Assembly (NCBI GenBank): GCA_022785155.1
Contig: JALFRH010000142.1
Location: 1 to 23,943 of the forward strand
DNA from: Spirochaetales bacterium
GTDB taxonomy: Bacteria > Spirochaetota > Spirochaetia > Sphaerochaetales > Sphaerochaetaceae
Direction: 5' to 3'
DNA: 23,943 nt
Below the pieces are notes generated by a model that saw only the letters and a program-made list of their open reading frames with translations, was not told the DNA's origin and ran no database searches. The translations under genes and the position numbers were made by a program. Below are positions 8,278-14,255 of the stretch, piece after piece; the first letter of the stretch is position 1, and each line of letters opens with the position of its first letter.

Positions 8278-9342
8278 ATGAAAAGATTAATATCCATAGC
8301 TTTGATCATCACTTTGGTCTTTACATCTCTTTTTGCACAGGCAGTACAGGAAGAGGTAAAGAAAGAAACCGTTTCTTTCACAGATAGTTCAGGACGTGTG
8401 ATTGAGATACCGGCAACCATAGATAGGGTCGCACCGTCAGGGGCTGTAGCAACAATGTTCCTTTCAGCCTTTGCCCCTGAAAAGATGTGTACCGTTTCAG
8501 GTAGGCCTTCAAATGCGCAGATGGCATATCTTCCAGAGGAACTTGCTTCACTTCCTGAAACAGGACAGATGTATGGAAGCAAAGCTACACTTAACTTGGA
8601 GGAACTTCTTGCCTCTGGAGCGGAACTTGTAATCGACCTTGGCGACTTCAAGGATGGCATACAGGAAGACTTGGATGCACTTCAGGCTCAGATCGGAATT
8701 CCTGTCATCTTCATAGAAGCCAACATGGAGAGCATGGCATCTGCTTTCCGCACATTGGGAAAGGTCTTGTCCATGGAAGAGAGAGGAGAAGCTCTTGGAT
8801 CCTTTGTGGACAGAACATTGGCCATGGCTGCAGAGAACAAAGCAAAAATAAAGGAAGAGGAAGTTGTCTCTGTAATGTATGCAACCACCTCAGATGGTCT
8901 GGGGACAAATGCAAAGGGTTCAACTCAGGCCCAGGTATTGGAGATTGTCGGCGCTGAGAACGCCATCGTAGTTGAGAATGTATCTGACAAAGGTGGTGGA
9001 AACCAGATTAACCTTGAGACAGCTATGATGGCTGATCCTGATGTAATAATCTTTACTGAAGAATCGATTTACAAGGAAGTATCAACACTTTCCGGTTGGA
9101 AAGAAATGACAGCTGTGAAAAACGGCAGTTACTACATGGTTCCTACCATGCCGTACAACTGGCTTGGAAACCCTCCAAGCATGAATATGCTCATAGGAGT
9201 ATGGTGGCTTGGAAACCTTTTGTATCCGGAATACTATTCCTATTCAATGGTGGATAAGGCACGGGAAATCTACTCTTTACTTTGGGGTTATGACCTCTCC
9301 GTGGAAGAAGCGGAGACAATGCTCGAAAGGGCAAAGAACTAA
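8278..9342 (+). CDS. ABC transporter substrate-binding protein, ferric siderophore/cobalamin type
   Basis: This is a periplasmic binding protein of the TroA/FepB/BtuF class (Peripla_BP_2), which delivers iron chelates, haem or cobalamin-like ligands to an ABC importer. It has a signal peptide (MKRLISIALIITLVFTSLFAQA). The family opening FTDSSGRVIEIPATIDRVAP follows at about residues 34-53. The N-lobe contains NLEELLASGAELVIDLGD. After the linking helix, the C-lobe has DPDVIIFTEESIYKEVSTLS and MVPTMPYNWLGNPPSMNMLI. Length (354 aa) is normal. Mature processing after AQA without a lipobox cysteine suggests a soluble periplasmic protein. The start is set by TAAGGAG at good spacing. A terminator follows at once, and no permease or ATPase gene lies in the window, so its transporter must be elsewhere. 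Ligand identity cannot be read from sequence. Confidence 0.88.
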   Translation: MKRLISIALIITLVFTSLFAQAVQEEVKKETVSFTDSSGRVIEIPATIDRVAPSGAVATMFLSAFAPEKMCTVSGRPSNAQMAYLPEELASLPETGQMYGSKATLNLEELLASGAELVIDLGDFKDGIQEDLDALQAQIGIPVIFIEANMESMASAFRTLGKVLSMEERGEALGSFVDRTLAMAAENKAKIKEEEVVSVMYATTSDGLGTNAKGSTQAQVLEIVGAENAIVVENVSDKGGGNQINLETAMMADPDVIIFTEESIYKEVSTLSGWKEMTAVKNGSYYMVPTMPYNWLGNPPSMNMLIGVWWLGNLLYPEYYSYSMVDKAREIYSLLWGYDLSVEEAETMLERAKN

Positions 9343-9353
9343 AAACAGGCCAT

Positions 9354-9380
9354 GGGGGAACAAAGTTCCCCTATATTTTT
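9354..9380 (+). terminator. Rho-independent terminator after the substrate-binding protein gene
   Basis: GGGGAAC (9355-9361) and GTTCCCC (9365-9371) form a 7-bp stem with an AAA loop, extended by a G-T wobble (9354/9372), followed by ATATTTTT. It separates the binding-protein gene from the exporter operon. Confidence 0.85.
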
Positions 9381-9407
9381 GATGACAGATTTCTGTTCTT
9401 TTATTAA
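9379..9407 (+). promoter_or_regulatory. Weak candidate promoter of the exporter operon
   Basis: TTGATG (9379-9384) and TATTAA (9402-9407) have a 17-nt spacer and overlap the tail of the preceding terminator. Each box matches consensus at 4/6 positions. The spacer holds a small dyad, ACAGA-TT-TCTGT (9385-9396), which could be an operator or chance. A start near 9414 would leave only a very short leader before the gene. Confidence 0.3.
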
Positions 9408-9418
9408 CATTCGAGTGG

Positions 9419-10228
9419 ATGGCCACTATGAATACCGAAGTAGATGTCTTGGATACTAACAAAGTTTTGGAAACCAGCATGGAAGCGGGAAGAATCATGC
9501 TTGAGAACGGTGCGGAGATCTTCAGGGTCGAAGATACCATGAAAAGAATATCCCAGGCCTACGGTGTAAAGGAAGGCAACTTCTTCGTACTTTCCAACGG
9601 TATCTTCACCACAGGCCTGGATGAAAAAGGAAACAAATGCTTTGCCAAAGTGGAGCAGATTCCCGTCCATGGTGCGGACTTGTATAAAGTCATAGAGATC
9701 AACCAGCTTTCAAGGGAAATATGTGACGGAAAACATAGTTTGGATGAAGCCAGGGAAAGAATCCAGGTCATAAGGGAAGGAAAGAGGAAATCCAAATCAC
9801 TTCAGATCTTTGCAACAGCCCTGGGGGCGGGATGCTTTGCAATTCTCTTGGAAGGTACCATTTGGGATGGAATATCGGCATTTGCAGCAGGGGCGGTACT
9901 GGGACTTTTTATGGTATTCGTTTCCTCCAAGTACCTGTCAAAGATTACAGGCAATATCCTGGCCTCCGCTTTGGTGACATTGGTATGTCTTTTCTTCAAT
10001 AATCTGACTCTATTTCCTTCAAATATGATGTCGATGATAGGTGGTGCAATAATTCCTTTGGTGCCGGGAGTGGCCTTTGTAAACGGAATAAGGGATATAG
10101 GGGACGGTGATTATATTTCAGGAACTGTACGGCTGTTGGATTCAATGCTGGTGTTTCTGTGTATAGCAGTGGGGGTAGGTGTTGTCCTCAGCGTTTACGC
10201 CATGATTACAGGAGGCTTGGTTTTATGA
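9419..10228 (+). CDS. Threonine/serine exporter family protein, large subunit (YjjP/ThrE N-terminal type)
   Basis: This is an inner-membrane exporter subunit of the ThrE superfamily (PF06738). In Corynebacterium, ThrE exports threonine and serine as one polypeptide. In E. coli the split pair YjjP/YjjB has been linked to succinate export. The N-terminal 120 or so residues are soluble and carry the family signature AGRIMLENGAEIFRVEDTM, with SNGIFTT downstream. About five membrane segments follow, from LQIFATALGAGCFAILLEGT to MLVFLCIAVGVGVVLSVYAM, including the conserved MMSMIGGAIIPLVPGVAFVN. The start is uncertain. The ATG at 9419 has only GAGTGG touching it, while the ATG at 9428 sits at better spacing from GAGTGG/GGATGG. 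The gene overlaps the small subunit by 4 nt (ATGA), so the two are made together. The substrate is not determined. Confidence 0.9.
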   Translation: MATMNTEVDVLDTNKVLETSMEAGRIMLENGAEIFRVEDTMKRISQAYGVKEGNFFVLSNGIFTTGLDEKGNKCFAKVEQIPVHGADLYKVIEINQLSREICDGKHSLDEARERIQVIREGKRKSKSLQIFATALGAGCFAILLEGTIWDGISAFAAGAVLGLFMVFVSSKYLSKITGNILASALVTLVCLFFNNLTLFPSNMMSMIGGAIIPLVPGVAFVNGIRDIGDGDYISGTVRLLDSMLVFLCIAVGVGVVLSVYAMITGGLVL

Positions 10229-10674
10229 GCATAAGTGTAATCCTGGCGGCATTTTTCGGCACCATAGCCTTTTCCATACTCTATGACATCCCCTTCAGAT
10301 ACCTTACCACCTGTGGAGTAATAGGAGCCTTGGGCTGGCTTGTATACTCTATTTTGATCAAGCACATAGGTAACTCAGCCTCAATTTTCGCCGCAGCCGT
10401 GGCCATTGCCTTGGTAAGCAGATATGCAGCCGTAATAAAAAAGGCTCCTGAAATAGTATTCCTTATTTCAGGAATCTTTCCTCTGGTTCCCGGTGCAGGG
10501 ATATATTGGACTGCATATTACTTGGTTTCCAGCCAAATGGAGGCGGCCCTTAGTAGTGGATCGGGGGCTTTAAAGACCTGTTTTGCCATGGTGCTTGGAA
10601 TAGCCATGGTGCATGAACTGCCACAAAAACTATTTTCGGGAATCAAACACAAGGAGGAGAAACATGGGCGATAG
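10225..10674 (+). CDS. Threonine/serine exporter family protein, small subunit (YjjB/ThrE C-terminal type)
   Basis: This 149-residue protein is the second half of the ThrE-type exporter (PF12821). It has four to five predicted membrane segments, beginning MSISVILAAFFGTIAFSILY. The family loop ISGIFPLVPGAGIYWTAYYL mirrors the PLVPG motif of the large subunit. The length matches YjjB, and the split arrangement matches the YjjP-YjjB layout rather than the fused ThrE. Its ATG overlaps the upstream stop in ATGA, with AGGAGG about 9 nt before it. A longer frame opening at 10159 lies wholly within the upstream gene in another frame and is not the start. Its own end overlaps the following phosphodiesterase gene by 11 nt. 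It should form the transport pore together with the upstream product. Confidence 0.88.
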   Translation: MSISVILAAFFGTIAFSILYDIPFRYLTTCGVIGALGWLVYSILIKHIGNSASIFAAAVAIALVSRYAAVIKKAPEIVFLISGIFPLVPGAGIYWTAYYLVSSQMEAALSSGSGALKTCFAMVLGIAMVHELPQKLFSGIKHKEEKHGR

Positions 10675-11923
10675 AGCCATGGTGATAAGTATCGATAGTC
10701 TTGAAGACAGCGATATTCCATATTTGTTGGAAAAGAAGAACTTTGCTTATTTGTTGAAAGAATACTCTTCCTACTCGGGTCTTCAATGCCCCTACCCTAC
10801 ATATACTTACCCCTGTCATGCAACCATACTCACAGGACTATGGCCAAAAGACCATGGAATATATCACAACGAACCCTTTGATCCCAAAAGGACAAAAACC
10901 AGATGGTTCTGGTGGGCTGATGAGCTGAAAGCCATGAATGCCATTGAGGCCGCCCATAGTAAAGGCCTCAAGGTGGCTTCAGTAACCTGGCCGGTTACAG
11001 GAGGGGCAAAGGGAGACTGGGTCATTCCTGAAATATGGCCCCAGAAGGGAGAGGATCCAGATACCGTCTTCGTACCTTACTCCAGCCCTGATGCAATCGA
11101 TATCTACAAAAGGCACAAGAATGACCTTTTGAATTTCTCCAACCCCTTTTATCCGGATGTATTCGCCGTGTCCTGTACCGTCGACATAATAAAGGAGAAA
11201 AAGCCTGACCTCTTTTTCCTCCATCTCTCCGCCTTGGATACATTGAGGCATATGAAAGGCACTGAAATTGAGAAAATGGATGAGGCCCTTACCTTCCTTG
11301 ATGAAAAGATCGGGGAGATTCTGGATGCCATGAAGGAATCGGATACTCTATCCGATTATACATTCTTTGTTCTCGGGGACCATGGCCAGATGAATATAGA
11401 TAAGGAGTTTGGAATAAACAGAGTCCTAAAGGACATGGGATATATCACTGACAACAACACATGGAGGATAATGGCACATCCTTCCTCTTTCAGTGCCGAG
11501 ATACACACCAGGGACATAAGTGGAGAAGAAGCTTTGAAGGTGCTGGAGACAATCCAAAGGGAGTATCCTGACACCATATCAGCCATCATCACAAAAGAAA
11601 GAGCCTTGAAAGAGTATAATCTCTCAGGCCCCTTTGACTTCGTCTTGGAAAGCGAGGGTGGAATAATATTCTCTTCTTCCCTCTCATCCCCCATATATTC
11701 CTCATCAAAATCCGCCTCCACCCATGGCTATATGCCCCAAAGGGGGCCCAAGCCACCATTTATCGTTTCAGGCAAGAGAGGGGAAAAGAACAGGAGATAT
11801 GTAGGAGGAAGACTCATAGACGAGGTTCCTACGATTCTCTCGCTCTTTTCCCTTTCCATGGAGGGCGCCGAAGGAAAAGTACTGGAAGGCCTGATCACTG
11901 GTCCTCAAGATACAAGTCTGTAG
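10664..11923 (+). CDS. Type I phosphodiesterase/nucleotide pyrophosphatase family protein
   Basis: This is an alkaline-phosphatase-superfamily hydrolase (PF01663) of 419 residues, expected to cleave phosphodiester or pyrophosphate bonds with two metal ions. Metal and catalytic residues appear in order. They are D11 (VISIDSL), nucleophile T46 within YPTYTYPCHATILTGL, D192 and H196 (LDTLRH), D239-H240 (LGDHGQ), and a late His in the STHGY motif. No signal peptide is visible, so it is probably cytoplasmic, unlike secreted NPPs. The start at 10664 is fixed by AAGGAGGAG 4 nt upstream and lies inside the end of the exporter small-subunit gene, so the three genes form one coupled operon. Its 3' end overlaps the convergent alarmone synthetase gene by 29 bp. 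Substrate is unknown; nucleotide derivatives or phospholipid-type esters are both possible for the family. Confidence 0.88.
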   Translation: MGDRAMVISIDSLEDSDIPYLLEKKNFAYLLKEYSSYSGLQCPYPTYTYPCHATILTGLWPKDHGIYHNEPFDPKRTKTRWFWWADELKAMNAIEAAHSKGLKVASVTWPVTGGAKGDWVIPEIWPQKGEDPDTVFVPYSSPDAIDIYKRHKNDLLNFSNPFYPDVFAVSCTVDIIKEKKPDLFFLHLSALDTLRHMKGTEIEKMDEALTFLDEKIGEILDAMKESDTLSDYTFFVLGDHGQMNIDKEFGINRVLKDMGYITDNNTWRIMAHPSSFSAEIHTRDISGEEALKVLETIQREYPDTISAIITKERALKEYNLSGPFDFVLESEGGIIFSSSLSSPIYSSSKSASTHGYMPQRGPKPPFIVSGKRGEKNRRYVGGRLIDEVPTILSLFSLSMEGAEGKVLEGLITGPQDTSL

Positions 11924-12617
11924 TATCTTTGATTTCCTGCATAATCAGATCAAGCCTGCAGTTCAGGTCAGCACACTCCAACAGTTTCTTCCTCAGATCA
12001 TTTTTGACTTCCTCTGGAATATCTTTCTTATACATCAAGCGATGTTCCAGGGAAGCCCACTGATCCATGGCCATGGTCCTTAGCTGGACTTCCACTTTCA
12101 TCAGCCTCTTTTCATTCAAGAGGAAAATAGGAACCTCAATAATCAGATGAAGGCTTCTATATCCACTGGGCTTGGGTTTTGATATGTAGTCCCTCTCCTC
12201 CACCAGTGTTATGTCATCATGGCTGAGGATAGAGTCCCTAAGCATATATATATCGTTTTCAAAGGGGCACACAACTCTCACTCCTGCTATATCGAAGATG
12301 CCCTTTTCAATACATTCAATAGTCAAAGGAATGCCCTTTCTTCTTGCCTTTTCATATATATGGTCCAATGTTTTCAGACGAGAAGAAATACTTTCAATGG
12401 GATTGCGGTCATGGGACAAGGAAAATTGTTCATCCAGAACCCTGAACTTTGTCTCCACTTCCATCATGGCGCATCTATAGAAGGCAAGAAGCTCCCTCAT
12501 GGGATAGGTGGAGCTTTGGAGACGCTTCATCATCTGCTTCTCCATTTTTTCCGTCAATTCTTTCTTCTTGTCTTCAATGCTCTCTTTCAAAGGTGTAATA
12601 AAAGATCTCTCCTGCAT
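11895..12617 (-). CDS. Small alarmone synthetase, GTP pyrophosphokinase (RelA/SpoT synthetase domain)
   Basis: This makes (p)ppGpp or related alarmones by moving pyrophosphate from ATP to GTP/GDP in the cytoplasm. The 240-residue protein holds only the synthetase domain (PF04607), with no HD hydrolase, TGS or ACT parts, as in YjbM/RelQ and YwaC/RelP proteins. Motifs are complete: DIAGVRVVCPF, ERDYISKPKPSGYRSLHLII (the G-loop and catalytic region) and VEVQLRTMAMDQWASLEH. The N-terminus is a charged helix (ESIEDKKKELTEKMEKQMMK). I chose the ATG at 12617, which shares one base with the nitroreductase stop (TGATG) and has GGGAG 8 nt upstream. An in-frame TTG at 12632 and an ATG at 12623 are alternatives. 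No hydrolase is visible in the window, so alarmone removal must be encoded elsewhere. Confidence 0.93.
   Translation of the reverse strand: MQERSFITPLKESIEDKKKELTEKMEKQMMKRLQSSTYPMRELLAFYRCAMMEVETKFRVLDEQFSLSHDRNPIESISSRLKTLDHIYEKARRKGIPLTIECIEKGIFDIAGVRVVCPFENDIYMLRDSILSHDDITLVEERDYISKPKPSGYRSLHLIIEVPIFLLNEKRLMKVEVQLRTMAMDQWASLEHRLMYKKDIPEEVKNDLRKKLLECADLNCRLDLIMQEIKDTTDLYLEDQ
11905..11931. terminator. Weak hairpin in the overlapping convergent gene ends
   Basis: AAGATAC (11907-11913) and GTATCTT (11923-11929) form a 7-bp stem, extendable with one bulged A to 11905/11931, with a 9-nt loop. It lies across the stop codon of the plus-strand gene and within the last codons of the minus-strand gene. 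Neither side has a good T-tract, so it may be only a weak bidirectional terminator. Confidence 0.3.
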
Positions 12618-13138
12618 CACCATTTCTCCCAATGGATCTTTTCCTCGATTTCATCCTTCTTCCACATAGGTTCCCCCTGGTCTCCTGGTTTTCCCAGGGC
12701 AAGGACAGCATATGGAACGATATTGGATGGAAGGGAAAGCGCTTTTCTTATACTCTCGATTTTATCTTCCTGGGGCCAGACTCCCATCCATAAAGATCCG
12801 AGGCCAAGGCTTGTGGCGGCAACAAGCATATTCTCCACGGAGGCCGAGGCGTCGCATGCCCAATATAATGGGGCACGTCTTATTGCCTTCGATGTATCTA
12901 CAGCCACAACTACAGCGATAGGAGCTGACGACAGAGGTTTTGCCTCCAATCTCTTGGGAAGAAGAGAAGCCATGACAGCCTTGTCTTCTATGACTATAAG
13001 CTCCACAGGGCGTCTATTGCATGCACTGGGCCCTGCCAATCCACTCTTAAGAATCTTCTCCAGGTCTTTTCCATCTACGGGGTCTTCTTTGAAGACTCTT
13101 ACACTTCTTCTATTCAGAATGGCATCCAAAGCGTCCAT
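12617..13138 (-). CDS. Nitroreductase family flavoprotein
   Basis: This is an FMN-dependent oxidoreductase of the nitroreductase superfamily (PF00881), cytoplasmic, usually using NAD(P)H to reduce nitro-, quinone- or flavin-type substrates. The 173-residue protein shows the N-terminal FMN motif RRSVRVF followed by LAGPSACNRRP. The central YWACDASASVENMLVAATSL helix and GLGSLWMGVWP follow. The length fits the short anaerobe members. The frame is open to 13303, but the extension lacks family similarity. The ATG at 13138 has GGAGG 6 nt upstream and directly precedes MDALDAILNRRSVR, so it is the start. It is the first gene of a two-gene operon with the alarmone synthetase, coupled by TGATG, and it is divergent from rubrerythrin. 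The physiological substrate cannot be told from sequence. Confidence 0.9.
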   Translation of the reverse strand: MDALDAILNRRSVRVFKEDPVDGKDLEKILKSGLAGPSACNRRPVELIVIEDKAVMASLLPKRLEAKPLSSAPIAVVVAVDTSKAIRRAPLYWACDASASVENMLVAATSLGLGSLWMGVWPQEDKIESIRKALSLPSNIVPYAVLALGKPGDQGEPMWKKDEIEEKIHWEKW

Positions 13139-13205
13139 TTGATCCTCCGAAAGAAAAGATACCATCTTTTCAAAGTTACAATGTATAGAAAAGGTGTATT
13201 TTGCA

Positions 13206-13244
13206 TTTGTTAAAGCTGAATTCTTATGAGTTAAATTTAACAAA
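13206..13244. promoter_or_regulatory. Nested inverted repeats between nitroreductase and rubrerythrin genes
   Basis: TTTGTTAAA (13206-13214) and TTTAACAAA (13236-13244) are perfect 9-nt inverted arms 21 nt apart. The right arm overlaps a perfect 12-nt palindrome, GTTAAATTTAAC (13230-13241). The set lies just upstream of the candidate rubrerythrin -35 box and upstream of the divergent nitroreductase, so one regulator could control both. The halves resemble GTTAA/TTAAC half-sites of Rex-type redox operators, but their spacing does not match the usual 4 nt. Confidence 0.45.
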
Positions 13245-13247
13245 CTA

Positions 13248-13296
13248 TTTGCTTTTTTTGGAAAGATTGTTATATTTCCAATAGGTCGAAAAGACC
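13248..13296 (+). promoter_or_regulatory. Candidate rubrerythrin promoter with 5'-terminal hairpin
   Basis: TTTGCT (13248-13253) and TATATT (13271-13276) have a 17-nt spacer. The -10 box matches 5/6 positions and the -35 box is poor. The predicted transcription start, near 13284, falls at the foot of a small hairpin, GGTC-GAAAA-GACC (13284-13296), which could protect the mRNA 5' end. Ribosome site GGAGG (13314-13318) lies 8 nt before the ATG. Confidence 0.4.
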
Positions 13297-13326
13297 ATAT
13301 CAAAGTTTTATACGGAGGATAAAGTT

Positions 13327-13896
13327 ATGAAGAAATGGGTTTGTCCAGTTTGCGGTTACGTATATGAAGGTGATGTCCCACCAGAGTTCTGCCCACAGTG
13401 CAAGGTTCCAGGAAGCAAGTTCATAGAACAGAAGGCTGATATGGCTTGGGCTGCAGAGCACAAGGTAGGTGTAGGCAAGGAATTCGGAGCTGATGTTCCA
13501 GAAGAAGTAAAGAAGGAAATCATCGATGGCCTCAGAGCTAACTTCGAAGGCGAATGCACAGAAGTAGGTATGTACCTTGCTATGGCTAGAGTCGCTCATA
13601 GAGAAGGTTATCCTGAAATCGGTATGTACTGGGAAAAGGCTGGTCTTGAAGAAGCTGAGCATGCTGCAAAGTTTGCTGAACTTCTTGGCGAAGTCGTAAC
13701 AGACAGCACAAAGAAGAACCTCGAGATGAGAGTCGAGGCTGAAAACGGCGCTACAAAGGGTAAGACAGATCTTGCCAAGCTTGCAAAGCAGTATAACCTT
13801 GATGCTATCCATGACACAGTTCATGAAATGGCTAGAGATGAAGCTAGACATGGAAAGGCTTTCGCTGGTCTCTTGAAGAGATACTTCGGAAAGTAA
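13327..13896 (+). CDS. rbr: Reverse rubrerythrin (rubredoxin domain N-terminal)
   Basis: This is a cytoplasmic non-haem iron peroxidase that protects anaerobes from hydrogen peroxide and oxygen. The domain order is reversed relative to classical rubrerythrin. A rubredoxin-like Fe(Cys)4 site comes first (C6, C9, C22, C25 in CPVCGY and CPQCK), then a four-helix diiron domain from about residue 60. Likely diiron ligands are E76 in FEGECTE, E109 and H112 in LEEAEHA, a Glu in VEAENGA, and the C-terminal Glu/His of MARDEARHGKAF. This layout matches clostridial reverse rubrerythrins, which act as terminal NADH peroxidase components. Length (189 aa) is usual. It is a single-gene unit with its own strong terminator. 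Codon choice is strongly biased, similar to nifJ, indicating high expression. The electron donor is not evident; PFOR-derived reducing power is an inference. Confidence 0.95.
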   Translation: MKKWVCPVCGYVYEGDVPPEFCPQCKVPGSKFIEQKADMAWAAEHKVGVGKEFGADVPEEVKKEIIDGLRANFEGECTEVGMYLAMARVAHREGYPEIGMYWEKAGLEEAEHAAKFAELLGEVVTDSTKKNLEMRVEAENGATKGKTDLAKLAKQYNLDAIHDTVHEMARDEARHGKAFAGLLKRYFGK

Positions 13897-13914
13897 TTCC
13901 CCTCACTTTATTGC

Positions 13915-13941
13915 GGGTACGTTTCGGCGTACCCTTTTTTT
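13915..13941 (+). terminator. Rho-independent terminator of rubrerythrin gene
   Basis: GGGTACG (13915-13921) and CGTACCC (13928-13934) form a 7-bp stem around loop TTTCGG, followed by seven T (13935-13941). This is a textbook intrinsic terminator 18 nt after the stop codon. Confidence 0.95.
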
Positions 13942-14060
13942 GTCCATATCCCCTCTGAAAATGAGAATTCATCTTTTCCTTTATACAATCTTTTTTTCCA
14001 GGTATTTCCATAGACGACTACTACGATAACCGCCCCTGTTTCGGCTCATTTTCTTTCGGA

Positions 14061-14075
14061 ATCGTTAAAAACGAT
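14061..14075. repeat. Inverted repeat in the nifJ upstream region
   Basis: ATCGTT (14061-14066), AAA, AACGAT (14070-14075) form a perfect 6-nt dyad. It has no T-tract behind it, so it is not a terminator. It may be an operator or chance. The surrounding spacer 13942-14255 holds no credible gene. Confidence 0.4.
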
Positions 14076-14109
14076 GTCTGTATAAAAAGAAATAAATAGG
14101 TCTTTGTAA

Positions 14110-14138
14110 TTGAAATCTCCTCTATTTGAGTTTATCCT
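14110..14138 (+). promoter_or_regulatory. Candidate nifJ promoter
   Basis: TTGAAA (14110-14115) and TATCCT (14133-14138) are separated by 17 nt and match consensus at 5/6 and 4/6 positions. Transcription starting near 14145 would give a leader of about 110 nt that contains the two dyads described next. Confidence 0.35.
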
Positions 14139-14146
14139 TAAGTAGA

Positions 14147-14188
14147 ATGCAGATTTTGGCGATAAAGTATTTTTCCCAAAACATGCAT
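14147..14188. repeat. Long imperfect inverted repeat in the nifJ leader
   Basis: The 13-nt arms 14147-14159 (ATGCAGATTTTGG) and 14176-14188 (CCAAAACATGCAT) are complementary at 11 of 13 positions, with a 16-nt A/T-rich centre. If transcribed, it could form a hairpin in the nifJ leader; if not, it could be a protein-binding site. Confidence 0.5.
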
Positions 14189-14195
14189 AAAAAAA

Positions 14196-14236
14196 TGGTT
14201 AACCCCGGTCCAGATAGGATTAATCCTTCTGGTTAA
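14196..14236. promoter_or_regulatory. Compound palindrome directly upstream of the nifJ RBS
   Basis: The core AGGATTAATCCT (14216-14227) is a perfect 12-nt palindrome. It is flanked by CCAGA (14210-14214) and TCTGG (14228-14232), so the dyad spans 23 nt with one bulged T at 14215. As RNA it gives a nine-pair stem with a UUAA loop. TGGTTAA occurs on both sides as a direct repeat (14196-14202 and 14230-14236), and the first copy sits in the palindrome GGTTAACC (14197-14204). The dyad ends 10 nt before the ribosome site AAGGAGG (14243-14249), so it could affect either transcription or translation. Confidence 0.55.
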
Positions 14237-14255
14237 TACTACAAGGAGGCTCTTC

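Noticed and set aside
12219..13142. Plus-strand open frame of 307 codons across the alarmone synthetase and nitroreductase genes
   Set aside because: Both minus-strand genes have complete family motifs. The plus frame spans two genes and has no domain features.
13964..14100. A 45-codon open stretch ending in a TAG at 14098-14100, with protein-like composition (YYDNRPCFGSFSFGIVKND)
   Set aside because: It has no ATG, GTG or TTG start and no ribosome site, and lies between a terminator and the nifJ leader. It could be a gene remnant but also chance; a protein search of the translated stretch would decide.
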